Shown: in pieces, positions 54,941 through 63,596 of the stretch
How the letters are laid out: each line of letters begins with the position of its first letter
How positions within the stretch are numbered: the first letter of the stretch is position 1
Assembly (NCBI RefSeq): GCF_002847525.1
Contig: NZ_PKKM01000012.1
Span: 1 to 64,000 of the forward strand
Source of the DNA: Schaalia odontolytica
Lineage (GTDB): Bacteria; Actinomycetota; Actinomycetes; Actinomycetales; Actinomycetaceae
Direction of reading: 5' to 3'
Length of the DNA stretch: 64,000 bases
Translations under genes and position numbers: made by a program
The notes under the pieces: generated by a model
The model's input: the letters and a program-made list of their open reading frames with translations, nothing else
Told to the model about the DNA's origin: nothing
The model's database searches: none

Positions 54941-57289
54941 GTGGCTACTAACAACGGACAGTCTGACTGGAACGACATCATCGAGCCTGGCGGCTCCGGC
55001 ACGTCAGGGCGGGACTCGCTGCCCTCGCGGCGCGCGGTGCGCGCCGCGGCCGGATCGCATGCATCGCGGAAGGCTGCCAAGGCATCGTCGGCCGGAAAGA
55101 AGGGCCCCGCGAAGAAGAGGTTCCGGTGGGCCAAGCGCATCGGCTTCGGAATTCTGACCATCTTCCTGGGTGCTTTTATCGCCGGTATGGCCGTGTTCCT
55201 CTACCTTTACAACACGCTGACCGTGCCCGCGCCGGATGACCTGGCGCTCGCGCAGAAGACCACCGTCTACTACGCCGACGGCACGACCGAGATGGGCACG
55301 CTGGGCGACATCAACCGTCAGATCATCGATACGACGACGTTGCCCGACTACGTGTCGAAGACGATCGTGGCTTCCGAGGACCGCACGTTCTACACGAACT
55401 CGGGTGTTGACCTGAAGGGCATCTTCCGCGCCCTCGTGAACAACCTGCGCGGCGGTGCTCGCCAGGGTGGCTCGACGCTGACCCAGCAGTACGTGGAGCG
55501 CTACTACATCGGCGAGACCACGTCCTACACGGGCAAGCTCAAGGAAGCCGTCCTGGCGATCAAGATCAACCGTGAGAAGTCCAAGGACGAGGTTATCGGT
55601 GCCTACATGAACACGATCTACTTTGGTCGTGGCGCCTACGGCATCGACGCTGCCGCCCAGGCCTACTTCGGGCACGGCGCCAATCAGCTGACGCTGTCCG
55701 AGTCGGCCCTCCTCGCCGCCGTCATCCCCGCGCCTTCCGCGTGGGACCCCGCCGTCAACCCCGATAAGGCGAAGGAGCGCTGGGAGCGCGACCTGAACCT
55801 CATGGTCGAGGACGGGTGGATCACGCAGGCCGAGAAGGACGCCGCGGTCTTCCCCGAGACGATCGACCCCGACACGCTCAACAGCGCGTCGATGACCGGA
55901 ACGACCGGCTACCTGATGGCTCAGGTGAAGTCGGAGTTGCTCGCCTCCGGCCAGTTCGACGAGGACAAGATCAGCCAGGGTGGTCTGCGCATTACCTCGA
56001 CGATTGTCAAGGAACACCAGGACCAGGCCGTCGCGGCCGCTGAGGGCATGAATGAGGTCGAGGGCTGGGATCCGACGCACCAGCACGTCGCCCTGTCCTC
56101 CATGGATCCGGCCACTGGCGAGATCCTCGCCGAGTACGCGGGCGCGGATTACGAGAAGCGCCAGCAGAACGCTGTCACGCAGGATATCGCGATGGCCGGC
56201 TCGTCCTTCAAGCCCTTCGCCCTGCTGGCGAACGCGCGCCTGGGTGGCACGGTCTACGACACGTACTCGGGCAAGTCCCCGCAGTATTTCCGAGGCATGG
56301 GCACCCCCGTCTACAACGACGGCGGCTACTCCTTCGGTAACGTCACCCTCGTGAAGGCGACCGCCTACTCGATGAACACGGTGTTTGTGGGCCTCAACGA
56401 CGATGTCGAGCCGGAGAACACGCTCAAGGCCGCCATCGACGCGGGTATCCCCGAGGATACGGTCGGCCTGAACGATGAGCTCCTCAACGTCCTGGGCCCC
56501 TCCTCGCCGCACAACATCGACCTGACGACCGCCTACTCGACGATCGCGAACGGTGGCGAGCGCGTCACCGCCCACATCGTCAAGAAGGTCGAAGACTCGA
56601 ATAACAAGCTGCTCTACAGCGGCGACGTGGCTCCTAAGCGCGTCTTCGAGGTCGAGGAAGTCTCCTCGATCATGCCGGCCCTCGAGGCCGTCACGACGGG
56701 CGAGGGTACGGCCAACCGCGTGGATGCCTCGATCGCGCGACTGACGACAGCCGGCAAGACCGGTACCTCCTCGGACCAGCTTTCTGCGCAGTTCGTGGGC
56801 TTCGTGCCCGGCATGGTCACCGCCGTGTCGATGTACCAGTCCGACGACGCGGGCAACTCCGTGCCTCTCGACGACATCGGCGGACTTGGACAGTTCCACG
56901 GCGGCGACTGGCCGGTCGACGTGTGGATCGACTACATGAAGCCGGCAACCGCGAACCTCCCGGGCGACGACTTCCCGTGGAAGGTCGAGTCTAACCGCAA
57001 GGTGCACAATAACGCGCCCACGCCCGCGCCGAGCGCGACCACCGAGGCCCCGCAGTCCGCTGCCGAGCCCACCGAGACACCTACCCCCACCGAGACGCCC
57101 TCCGCCGAACCCACCGAGAATTCTCAGAATGGTGGCAACGGTTCCAATAACGGGAACAACGGCAACGGGAACGGTGGCAACGGTTCCAACAACGGGAACA
57201 ACGGCAACGGTTCCAACAACGGCAATGGCGGGAACAATAACGGCGGCAACAACAATGGCGGCAACAACAATGGCGGTCGAAGAAACTAG
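54941..57289 (+). CDS. Class A penicillin-binding protein (transglycosylase/transpeptidase)
   Basis: 782 residues from a GTG at 54941. A basic cytoplasmic tail (about 1-62) leads to one helix (FGILTIFLGAFIAGMAVFLYL, about 67-87). The GT51 domain follows (ASEDRTFYTNSGVDLKGI with the catalytic Glu; GGSTLTQQYVERYY). The transpeptidase domain has SSFK (nucleophile Ser in MAGSSFKPFA), SMN and KTGTSS. The end is a Pro/Thr/Glu stretch and a tail of about 50 residues almost only Asn and Gly. It polymerises and cross-links peptidoglycan and corresponds to PonA-type enzymes near dnaB in actinobacteria. The Asn/Gly tail is encoded by tandem DNA repeats and may vary between strains. Confidence 0.95.
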   Translation: MATNNGQSDWNDIIEPGGSGTSGRDSLPSRRAVRAAAGSHASRKAAKASSAGKKGPAKKRFRWAKRIGFGILTIFLGAFIAGMAVFLYLYNTLTVPAPDDLALAQKTTVYYADGTTEMGTLGDINRQIIDTTTLPDYVSKTIVASEDRTFYTNSGVDLKGIFRALVNNLRGGARQGGSTLTQQYVERYYIGETTSYTGKLKEAVLAIKINREKSKDEVIGAYMNTIYFGRGAYGIDAAAQAYFGHGANQLTLSESALLAAVIPAPSAWDPAVNPDKAKERWERDLNLMVEDGWITQAEKDAAVFPETIDPDTLNSASMTGTTGYLMAQVKSELLASGQFDEDKISQGGLRITSTIVKEHQDQAVAAAEGMNEVEGWDPTHQHVALSSMDPATGEILAEYAGADYEKRQQNAVTQDIAMAGSSFKPFALLANARLGGTVYDTYSGKSPQYFRGMGTPVYNDGGYSFGNVTLVKATAYSMNTVFVGLNDDVEPENTLKAAIDAGIPEDTVGLNDELLNVLGPSSPHNIDLTTAYSTIANGGERVTAHIVKKVEDSNNKLLYSGDVAPKRVFEVEEVSSIMPALEAVTTGEGTANRVDASIARLTTAGKTGTSSDQLSAQFVGFVPGMVTAVSMYQSDDAGNSVPLDDIGGLGQFHGGDWPVDVWIDYMKPATANLPGDDFPWKVESNRKVHNNAPTPAPSATTEAPQSAAEPTETPTPTETPSAEPTENSQNGGNGSNNGNNGNGNGGNGSNNGNNGNGSNNGNGGNNNGGNNNGGNNNGGRRN

Positions 57290-57309
57290 CCGCGCGTCCT
57301 AGCGCCGAG

Positions 57310-57344
57310 CTGCGGGCCCCGAGGAGCATCCTCGGGGCCCGCAG
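57310..57344. terminator. Perfect hairpin after the PBP gene
   Basis: Arms 57310-57325 and 57329-57344 are exact reverse complements around GCA, 21 bp past the PBP stop. Confidence 0.7.
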
Positions 57345-57372
57345 TGCGTTCACTGCGGGAGTATGCGTATGC

Positions 57373-57526
57373 GGATAGGAAACGACGATGCGGATAGGTT
57401 ACGAACATCTGGATAGGTTACGAACATCTGGATAGGTTACGAACATCTGGATAGGTTAATAACCTATCCACAAGCGAATAACCTATCCGGATGCGCACAA
57501 CCTATCCGGATGCGCACAACCTATCC
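57373..57526. repeat. 19-bp-period array of GGATAGGTTA, five forward then four reversed
   Basis: Forward units begin at 57373 (variant GGATAGGAAA), 57392, 57411, 57430 and 57449. Reversed units (TAACCTATCC or CAACCTATCC) end at 57469, 57488, 57507 and 57526. Every step is 19 bp. At 57449-57469 forward and reverse units share a central A to form a perfect 21-bp palindrome. Spacers are CGAACATCT (three times) on one side and GGATGCGCA (twice) on the other. It lies in the 409-bp gap between the PBP and rplI; no gene is seen there. Confidence 0.9.
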
Positions 57527-57632
57527 GCGTGTGAGCGTCTGCGCTCCCACCATGTGCCCTCCGTTGCCGCGCTCCTGAGGGGACAAGCAGTGACGTGTCG
57601 TAGACGAACGTCAGATCTTGCATGCACAGCAA

Positions 57633-57672
57633 AAGGGGTGGCCCCCGCTCGAATGAGCGGGGGCCACCCCTT
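57633..57672 (-). terminator. Terminator of the rpsF-ssb-rpsR-rplI operon
   Basis: Arms 57633-57650 and 57655-57672 are exact 18-bp complements around GAAT. On the minus strand the stem runs into TTTT (57634-57631), 27 bp past the rplI stop. Confidence 0.85.
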
Positions 57673-57698
57673 CAGCATTCAACCGATGCGTGAAGCCT

Positions 57699-58157
57699 TC
57701 ACTTCGCGGCGGAAACGCGGACCTTGAGGTTCGCGGACACCTCGGGGTGCAGGCCGACGGTCACCGTGTAGTCGCCAACGGCCTTGATGGGCGAGGCGAT
57801 GATGACGCGACGACGATCGATGGTCTGGCCCAGCTGCTCCTTGACCGCGTCAGCGATCGCAGCAGCGGAGACGGCGCCGAACAGGCGGCCGGAGTTGCCA
57901 ACCTTGCCGGAGATCTCGACAACGGCACCCTGGAGGGCGTCGCGCACGGCGCGAGCGTCGTCGATCGTGGCGATCTCGTGGCGGCGACGAGCAGCGGCGA
58001 TCTGGTCGATCTGCTTCTGCGCGCCGGCGGTCCACTTGGCGGCGAAGCCGCGGGGGACCAGGTAGTTGCGGGCGTAGCCAGCCTTGACCTCGACGACCTC
58101 GCCGGCGTGGCCGAGGTTGGGGACGTCGTGGGTGAGGATCAGTTTCGTGGTAGCCAT
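57699..58157 (-). CDS. rplI: 50S ribosomal protein L9
   Basis: 152 residues. The N-terminal rRNA-binding domain has the signature GHAGEVVEVKAGYARNYLVPRG split by family as NLGHAGEVVEVKAGYARNYL. A long connecting helix and a C-terminal domain (GKVGNSGRLFGAVSAAAIADA; YTVTVGLHPEVSANLKV) follow. L9 reaches out from the large subunit and limits frameshifting. Last gene of rpsF-ssb-rpsR-rplI, 21 bp after rpsR. Confidence 0.97.
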   Translation of the reverse strand: MATTKLILTHDVPNLGHAGEVVEVKAGYARNYLVPRGFAAKWTAGAQKQIDQIAAARRRHEIATIDDARAVRDALQGAVVEISGKVGNSGRLFGAVSAAAIADAVKEQLGQTIDRRRVIIASPIKAVGDYTVTVGLHPEVSANLKVRVSAAK

Positions 58158-58178
58158 ATCAGCTGTGTCCTTCCCTTA

Positions 58179-58421
58179 TCAGCGGCCGGTCGTGGAGTAG
58201 GGCAGCAGAGCCATCTCACGCGCGTTCTTGACGGCGCGAGCGATCTTGCGCTGCTCCTGCGTGGAAACACCGGTCACGCGACGGGCGCGGATCTTGCCGC
58301 GGTCCGAGATGAACTTACGCAGCAGAGCGGTGTCCTTGTAGTCGATCTTGTCGATCTTGGCCGACTTCAGCGGGTTGGCCTTCTTCTTGATGGGCTTGTT
58401 GCGAAGTTGGGGCTTCGCCAT
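58179..58421 (-). CDS. rpsR: 30S ribosomal protein S18 (cysteine-free form)
   Basis: 80 residues. [20 protein letters not shown] and [20 protein letters not shown] are typical S18. There are no cysteines, so this is the zinc-independent form; some actinobacteria also carry a zinc-binding paralogue that is Zur-controlled. S18 binds S6, encoded in the same operon, in the 30S platform. Confidence 0.97.
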   Translation of the reverse strand: MAKPQLRNKPIKKKANPLKSAKIDKIDYKDTALLRKFISDRGKIRARRVTGVSTQEQRKIARAVKNAREMALLPYSTTGR

Positions 58422-58515
58422 GATGGTCTCCTAGTGAATCCGGGCGGACTGTGCCGCCCCAAGCGTGTTGTCTTCGACGTGGCGCTATCCGGCGTAGGTG
58501 CCGGGGCGCGCGACT

Positions 58516-59082
58516 TTAGAACGGGGGCTCGTCGCCGAAGGAGGTGGCGCCGCCAGCGGGGGCGGAACGCCACGGGTCCTCGGGGGAGCCGCCGGTCGGT
58601 GCGCCGTAGTTGGCGCCACCCTGGCCGTATCCACCCTGGCCGCCGCCGTAACCGCCGCCCTGCTGGGGCGCGCCCTGCTGGCCGCGGTTGTCGGACTGGT
58701 AGCCGCCGCCACCGGAGGGGGCGGTGCGGGTGACCTGCGCGCGTGCGCGGCGCAGGGAGGGGCCGACCTCGTCGACCTGCAGCTCAACGACCGTGCGACG
58801 TTCACCCTGCTGGGTGTCGTACGAGCGCTGGGTGAGGCGACCCTGAACGATGACGCGCATGCCCTTACGCAGCGACTCGGCGACGTTCTCAGCGGTCTCG
58901 CGCCACACGGAGCAGCGCATGAAGAGGGTGTCGCCGTCGCGCCACTCACCGGCGTTACGGTCGTAGGTTCGGGGGGTGGAGGCCACCGTGAAATCGGCGA
59001 CCGCGGCACCGGACTGCGTCCAACGCAGTTCGGGGTCAGCGGTCAGGTTACCGATGACAGTGATGACGGTATCTCCGGCCAT
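58516..59082 (-). CDS. ssb: Single-stranded DNA-binding protein
   Basis: 188 residues. The OB fold occupies about 1-115 ([58 protein letters not shown]). A Gly/Gln/Tyr-rich linker follows, then an acidic tip ending DEPPF, the peptide that recruits DNA-repair and replication proteins. SSB coats single strands at the fork. Between rpsF and rpsR as in most bacteria. Confidence 0.97.
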   Translation of the reverse strand: MAGDTVITVIGNLTADPELRWTQSGAAVADFTVASTPRTYDRNAGEWRDGDTLFMRCSVWRETAENVAESLRKGMRVIVQGRLTQRSYDTQQGERRTVVELQVDEVGPSLRRARAQVTRTAPSGGGGYQSDNRGQQGAPQQGGGYGGGQGGYGQGGANYGAPTGGSPEDPWRSAPAGGATSFGDEPPF

Positions 59083-59117
59083 GTCGGCTCCTCGGGCTTA
59101 GAGGGTGTGGTGTCGGC

Positions 59118-59408
59118 TCAGTGAGCGTCGGGGCGCAGGAGCTTCGTACGGAGAATGGTCTCGTCGATGCCCATGCGGCGGTTGATCTCGAGAGCGACCT
59201 CGGGGGTCGTGGTCATGTCGATGACGACGTAGATGCCCTCAGAACGCTTGAGGATGTCGTAAGCAAGGCGGCGCTTGCCCCAGACGTCAACGTTCTCGAC
59301 GGATCCGCCGTTGGCAGCCACGGGTGCCAGGTACTTCTCCATCATGGGGGCGACGGTGCGCTCGTCGATCGAAGGATCGAGGATCACCATCAGTTCGTAG
59401 TTACGCAC
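59118..59408 (-). CDS. rpsF: 30S ribosomal protein S6
   Basis: 96 residues from the GTG at 59406-59408, eleven bases after AGGAGG. An earlier in-frame GTG at 59420 overlaps the ribosome site itself and is rejected. The signature is RNYELMVILDPSIDERTVAP, then DVWGKRRLAYDILKRSEGIYV. S6 pairs with S18 in the 30S platform. It leads the rpsF-ssb-rpsR-rplI operon. The gap to the MATE gene (59409-59673) holds a C/G-rich inverted pair at 59645 and no gene. Confidence 0.95.
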   Translation of the reverse strand: MRNYELMVILDPSIDERTVAPMMEKYLAPVAANGGSVENVDVWGKRRLAYDILKRSEGIYVVIDMTTTPEVALEINRRMGIDETILRTKLLRPDAH

Positions 59409-59644
59409 GTTGGTTCCCACCTCCTATGGTCTTTACGGTCACGGACGGTCCGTGACAGGAGGGCGTTGCGTATGGCCCGTGAGGGCCTGCTGGACCGGCC
59501 GCGGGTGCGGATAGTCCAGCTACCCACTTTACACGGGTGGCAGCGTCTTCGCTAGGGCGTTTCCGGTCACGATTGGGCTCCTCGGAACGAGGCGTGGGCT
59601 CGCCCCGCCGGGACGCCGACCCCCGCGCGAAACCGCGGGTGGGG

Positions 59645-59666
59645 ACGAGGCCGGCCCCGGCCTCGT
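59645..59666. terminator. Inverted pair of the CCGGCCTCGT motif near the MATE stop
   Basis: ACGAGGCCGG (59645-59654) and CCGGCCTCGT (59657-59666) are exact reverse complements two bases apart, beginning 8 bp past the MATE stop read on the minus strand. It is one copy of the dispersed 12-mer plus its own inverse and could form a terminator-like stem. Confidence 0.55.
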
Positions 59667-59673
59667 CGATCGG

Positions 59674-61047
59674 CTACAGAGAGCGGGCACCGAGCCCGTT
59701 GGTGAGGGCCCGCATGCCCGTGTAGACGGCCGAGTAGGCGAGCCAGACCATCGCGAGGGCGAGGGAGGGGCGTGCCGTGAGCGTGGCGGAGTGGGCGATG
59801 ACCCACAGGAGGGGCGCGTAGACGACAAGGTTGACGATGCCGGCGACGGCCAGGTAGCGGCCTCGGCCCGCGCCGATGAGGACGCCGTCGAGGAGGAAGA
59901 CGTAGCCTGCGATGGGCTGGAAGAGTGCGCCGACGATGATGGCGACGGTCGCGTAGTCGATGACGGTCTGGTCGGTCGTGAAGATGCGGGTAATCCAGGG
60001 CGCGGTGATCGCCAGAGCGACGCCGACGGCGACGCCGAAGCCGATGCCCCAGCGTGAGAGGGTGCGCAGGAGGGGGCGCATGGCGCCGCGCTCTCCGGTG
60101 CCGGTTGTGAATCCGGCGAGCGCCTGGGCGGCGATCGCGAGGGCGTCGAGCACGTACGCGGCGAAGGACCACAGGGTCCACACGATCTGGTGAGCGGCCA
60201 GGGCCTGGGTGGAGATCGCGGTGACCGCGCTCAGGGTCGCGAGGAGGGCGACGCGCAGTGCGAGGGTGCGCACGAGCAGAGGCGCTCCCTCGAGTGCCGC
60301 GCCGAACAGGCCGTGCGTGGAGGGGCGCAGGCTCACGCCCTCGCGCCGGGCCGCTCGCACGATCATCCACCCGAGGAACGCCGCCATCAGCGTCTGGGTG
60401 ATCGCGGTGCCCAGGCCTGAACCCGCCACCCCCAGGCCGAGGGGATACATGAGCACCCAGTTGGCCACCGCGTTGAAGGCCGCGCCCACGGACGCTGCGA
60501 CCAAGGGAGTGCGCGTGTCCTGCAGCCCGCGCAGGGTGCCCGTGGCCGCCAGGACGACGAACATGCCGACGAGGCCGGGCGCGGAGGCGCGCAGGTAGGC
60601 CAGGGCGTGCGGCATGGTGGCCGCGTCGGCCCCTAGCCAGGTGAGCAGGGGAGAAGCGAAGACGGCCAGGAGGATCGCGGCGAGGGCGCCAAGGCCTCCC
60701 GCCAGCCACATGGCCTCGACCCCCGAGCGGATCGCACGGTCGCGTCGCCCGGCCCCCAGGTGCCGGCCCGCCAGGGAGGTCGTCGAGTAGGCGAGGAAGA
60801 TGAAGAGCCCGACCGCCGTGTTCAGCACGGTTGACGCGATGCCCAGGCCCGCCAGCTGCGGGGTTCCCAGATGGCCCACCATCGTGGAGTCGATGACGGT
60901 GAACAGAGGCTCCGCAATGAGGGCCCCCAGAGAGGGCAGCGCGAGCGCCAGGATCATCCGCGTGGTGATCGTCGGGGCCGACGAGGCCGGGTCCCCCTCA
61001 CGCTTCGCGGGTGAGGTCGGGTCGCTGGGTCCCTGTGTGCTCGTCAT
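59674..61047 (-). CDS. MATE-family efflux transporter
   Basis: 457 residues from the ATG at 61045-61047 behind GGAGTG; the longer in-frame start is in the DnaA-box region. Twelve membrane helices in two bundles are visible (LALPSLGALIAEPLFTVIDSTMVGHLG is the typical opening, given here in part; AHQIVWTLWSF is the mid-repeat signature). DinF/NorM-like proteins export cationic drugs or organic compounds using Na+ or H+. The substrate is unknown. It is divergent from dnaB. Confidence 0.92.
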   Translation of the reverse strand: MTSTQGPSDPTSPAKREGDPASSAPTITTRMILALALPSLGALIAEPLFTVIDSTMVGHLGTPQLAGLGIASTVLNTAVGLFIFLAYSTTSLAGRHLGAGRRDRAIRSGVEAMWLAGGLGALAAILLAVFASPLLTWLGADAATMPHALAYLRASAPGLVGMFVVLAATGTLRGLQDTRTPLVAASVGAAFNAVANWVLMYPLGLGVAGSGLGTAITQTLMAAFLGWMIVRAARREGVSLRPSTHGLFGAALEGAPLLVRTLALRVALLATLSAVTAISTQALAAHQIVWTLWSFAAYVLDALAIAAQALAGFTTGTGERGAMRPLLRTLSRWGIGFGVAVGVALAITAPWITRIFTTDQTVIDYATVAIIVGALFQPIAGYVFLLDGVLIGAGRGRYLAVAGIVNLVVYAPLLWVIAHSATLTARPSLALAMVWLAYSAVYTGMRALTNGLGARSL

Positions 61048-61060
61048 GACACTCCGATTC

Positions 61061-61308
61061 TTTTCCACAATGTGTGCACAGGCCTGTGGAAAGCCGTACA
61101 TTGGGAAATTCTAGATGGCTCAATGAATGACAATGATGTGACTGTGATGAGGATATCTGCCCTGACAGATCGGTCATTTCGCGTTGTACACAGGCGTCGT
61201 CGGCGTTGTGCACAGGTTATCCACAATATGTGCACATGCCCGTGCACAGCGCCGGTCGCGCGATCGCCTACAACGCGTTAGTCTTCGCCTGAAGGCTCTC
61301 TATCCACA
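61061..61308. promoter_or_regulatory. DnaA-box cluster between the MATE gene and dnaB
   Basis: The 339-bp gap 61048-61386 has an exact TTATCCACA at 61217-61225 and the weaker boxes TTTTCCACA (61061) and CTATCCACA (61300). GTGCACA-type words lie near 61073, 61209 and 61231. A DnaA-controlled dnaB promoter is a natural reading. Confidence 0.65.
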
Positions 61309-61386
61309 GGGCTTCAGGCCGCGCTCGCGGCACTCAGCCCGGCCCCGGCCTCGTCCCTATACGACCGCGCACCCGAGAGGATCACG

Positions 61387-62742
61387 ATGTCCGACGACCA
61401 GTTCGACCGCGTCCCCCCGCAGGACATCGACGCGGAGATGAGCGTCCTCGGATCGATGATGCTGACGACCGAGGCCGCCAACGTCGTCTCCGAGATGCTG
61501 CGCGGGCAGGACTTCTACCAGCCCAGCCACGAGACGATCTTCGACACCATCGTCGAACTCAACGGCCGCGCAGAACCCGCCGACGCGATCACCGTCGCCG
61601 GCGAACTCAAGCGCGCGGGCGTCCTGTCGAAGGTGGGCGGCGCAGCCTACCTGCACACCCTCATCGCCTCCGTGCCCACCGCCGCGAACGCCGCCTACTA
61701 CGCGCGCATCGTGCGCGAACGCGCCATCATGCGCCGCCTCGTCACCGCGGGAACGCGCGTCGTCCAGCTCGGCTACGCGGACGCGGGCGGCGACGTCGAC
61801 GAGATCGTCGACCAAGCCCAGGCCGAGGTCTACGCCGTCTCCGACGGGCGCGAAACCACAGACTACGTCTCCATGACGCAGATGAGCTCGGACATCCTCA
61901 ACGCGCTCGAAGACATCGAGAAGAACCAGGGCAAGCTCAACGGCGTGCCCACCGGCTTCACCGACCTCGACGAACTCACCCAGGGCCTGCACGGCGGCCA
62001 GATGATCATCGTCGCCGCCCGACCCGCCATGGGTAAGTCCACGCTCGCCCTGGATTTCTGCCGATCGGCGTCCATGAAGCACGGCATCACGTCGCTGATC
62101 TTCTCCCTGGAAATGAGCTCGCAGGAAATCGCGATGCGTATGCTCTCCGCCGAGTCCGGCGTGCGCCTGTCCAAGATGCAGGCCGGCAAAATGAGCGACG
62201 TCGACTGGCGCAAGGTCGCCGAAACCACCTCGCGCATGAGCGAGGCACCCCTGTACGTCGACGACTCCGCGAACATCACCATCTCCGAGATCCGCTCGAA
62301 GTGCCGCCGCCTCAAGCAGCAGGAAAACCTGGGCCTCGTCGTCATCGACTACCTCCAGCTCATGACGAGCGGCCGCCAGGTCGAGTCGCGTCAGCAGGAA
62401 GTCTCCGCGATGTCGCGAAACCTCAAGCTCCTGGCCAAGGACCTCGACATTCCGGTCATCGCCGTCGCGCAGCTGAACCGTAACTCTGAGGGCCGCACCG
62501 ACCGCAAGCCCATGATGAGCGACCTGCGCGAATCCGGCTCGCTCGAGCAGGACGCCGACATCATTATCCTGCTGCACCGCCCCGACTACTACGACAAGGA
62601 AGACCGCCCCGGCGAGGCTGACATCATCGTCGCCAAGCACCGCGCCGGCGCGACCGCGACCGTCACCGCCCTCTTCCAGGGCGACATGGCGCGCTTTGTC
62701 AACTACACGGGACGCCCGGAACCCGGCGGCGGCGGAGAGTAA
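61387..62742 (+). CDS. dnaB: Replicative DNA helicase DnaB
   Basis: 451 residues, ATG 61387. The N-terminal collar (about 1-150; PPQDIDAEMSVLGSMML) interacts with primase. The RecA-like C-terminal domain has Walker A ARPAMGKSTLALDF (about 212), IFSLEMSSQEIAMRM, Walker B LGLVVIDYLQLM, and the tail SDLRESGSLEQDADIIILLHRP. It is a hexameric 5'-3' helicase that unwinds the fork. No intein is present, in contrast to several actinobacterial DnaB proteins. Confidence 0.97.
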   Translation: MSDDQFDRVPPQDIDAEMSVLGSMMLTTEAANVVSEMLRGQDFYQPSHETIFDTIVELNGRAEPADAITVAGELKRAGVLSKVGGAAYLHTLIASVPTAANAAYYARIVRERAIMRRLVTAGTRVVQLGYADAGGDVDEIVDQAQAEVYAVSDGRETTDYVSMTQMSSDILNALEDIEKNQGKLNGVPTGFTDLDELTQGLHGGQMIIVAARPAMGKSTLALDFCRSASMKHGITSLIFSLEMSSQEIAMRMLSAESGVRLSKMQAGKMSDVDWRKVAETTSRMSEAPLYVDDSANITISEIRSKCRRLKQQENLGLVVIDYLQLMTSGRQVESRQQEVSAMSRNLKLLAKDLDIPVIAVAQLNRNSEGRTDRKPMMSDLRESGSLEQDADIIILLHRPDYYDKEDRPGEADIIVAKHRAGATATVTALFQGDMARFVNYTGRPEPGGGGE

Positions 62743-62807
62743 AGGCGCTTTGCCCGGGCCCGGTGTTCTGGGCGCCGCTTGTGCTTTGTGGGGCCGGGCT
62801 GCTGGTT

Positions 62808-62909
62808 GTGCCCGTGGGCGGCGGCCCGCCCGCGAGCCGTCCGCGCCGCGAGCTTCGCTCGGCGCGTCGTCTCGAAGCCCGGCCAGGCCCCGCCGCCGCC
62901 CACGGGCAC
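62808..62909 (+). repeat. 102-bp fold-back element, copy 4
   Basis: Arms GTGCCCGTGGGCGGCGGC (62808-62825) and GCCGCCGCCCACGGGCAC (62892-62909) are exact reverse complements. The core hairpin GAGC-TTC-GCTC sits 42 bases from the left end, as in copies 2 and 3. The gap 62743-63596 (854 bp) holds only repeats. Confidence 0.85.
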
Positions 62910-62967
62910 CGCAGCCTGGCTCACTTCATATCCGGGCCATTGCACCCTCATTGCTGAGTCCACAATC

Positions 62968-63080
62968 AATTTCGCATGCAATTCCCTCACAGTTCTTTCA
63001 AACCATGAATTTTGATTGTTGGTATTCCAACGTTTTCAGACGTTGTTGAAACTTCTTTCAATCGAATTGCATGCGAGTTT
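62968..63080. repeat. 113-bp terminal-inverted-repeat element, copy 3
   Basis: Left end AATTTCGCATGCAATTC (62968-62984) is identical to the other copies; right end GAATTGCATGCGAGTTT (63064-63080) has two changes. The interior shares CTTTCAAAC, GAATT, GTTGG, ATTCC and GTTTTC with the 7388 copy. Confidence 0.8.
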
Positions 63081-63192
63081 TCTGAGGCCTGGTCCTGCTG
63101 TGACCTTCCGGCTCCGCGGTTAGGCTCTGCGTCTCGAGGTGTGCTTGGTTCCTCCGGTGTCCGCCACGCTGGGGGTGCTTCGAGGGGTTGTA

Positions 63193-63315
63193 TGAAAGAA
63201 ATATCGCCCCTGCGTAGCACTGTATGGTCGTGTGGGGTGTCTCTGTGAAAGAAATATCGCCCCAGCACGGTGAAAATGGTCGGAAATTGGGCATTTTGGG
63301 TGTGTGTGGGCGATG
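63193..63315. repeat. Direct and inverted repeats related to element B
   Basis: TGAAAGAAATATCGCCCC occurs at 63193-63210 and 63246-63263. The second copy's ATCGCCC pairs with GGGCGAT near 63309-63315 across GGTGAAAATGG, which resembles the spacer of the elements at 31940 and 43153. Confidence 0.55.
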
Positions 63316-63343
63316 AAAATTTCATGATGGCCCGATCTATGCC

Positions 63344-63437
63344 GTGCAGGGGTGGAAAATGTTTCATCTGGGGTGCCGGATCCGCGTGCAGGGGTGGAAA
63401 ATGTTTCATCTGGGGTGCCGGATCCCCGTGCGGGGGT
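63344..63437 (+). repeat. 42-bp tandem repeat
   Basis: The unit begins GTGCAGGGGTGGAAAATGTT and repeats at 63344 and 63386, with a partial third at 63428 and a decayed one before 63344. It shares GGTGGAAAATGT with the 23-bp repeats at 8379. Confidence 0.8.
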
Positions 63438-63596
63438 GGTTTTTCTTTCGCTTCTTGGTTCTGTGAGGCAGCACTGACGCCCACTATGCGCCGCGCGGTG
63501 CGAGCCTCAGTGTACGGTGCGGACCTCACCGAGAGGGCGACACAAAACTGTGCGCGGTACCGTCCTCGCTGCCCGTTGTTGCTCGCGTCCCCGGCC

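Noticed and set aside
57373..57526. CRISPR array
   Set aside because: Units are 10 bp with 9-bp spacers, spacers are repeated, and the array reverses orientation. No cas genes are present.
62987..63529. A 180-codon minus-strand frame after dnaB
   Set aside because: It covers a terminal-inverted-repeat element and two tandem-repeat blocks, so its repeated peptide (APQMKHFPPLH) only reflects DNA repeats.
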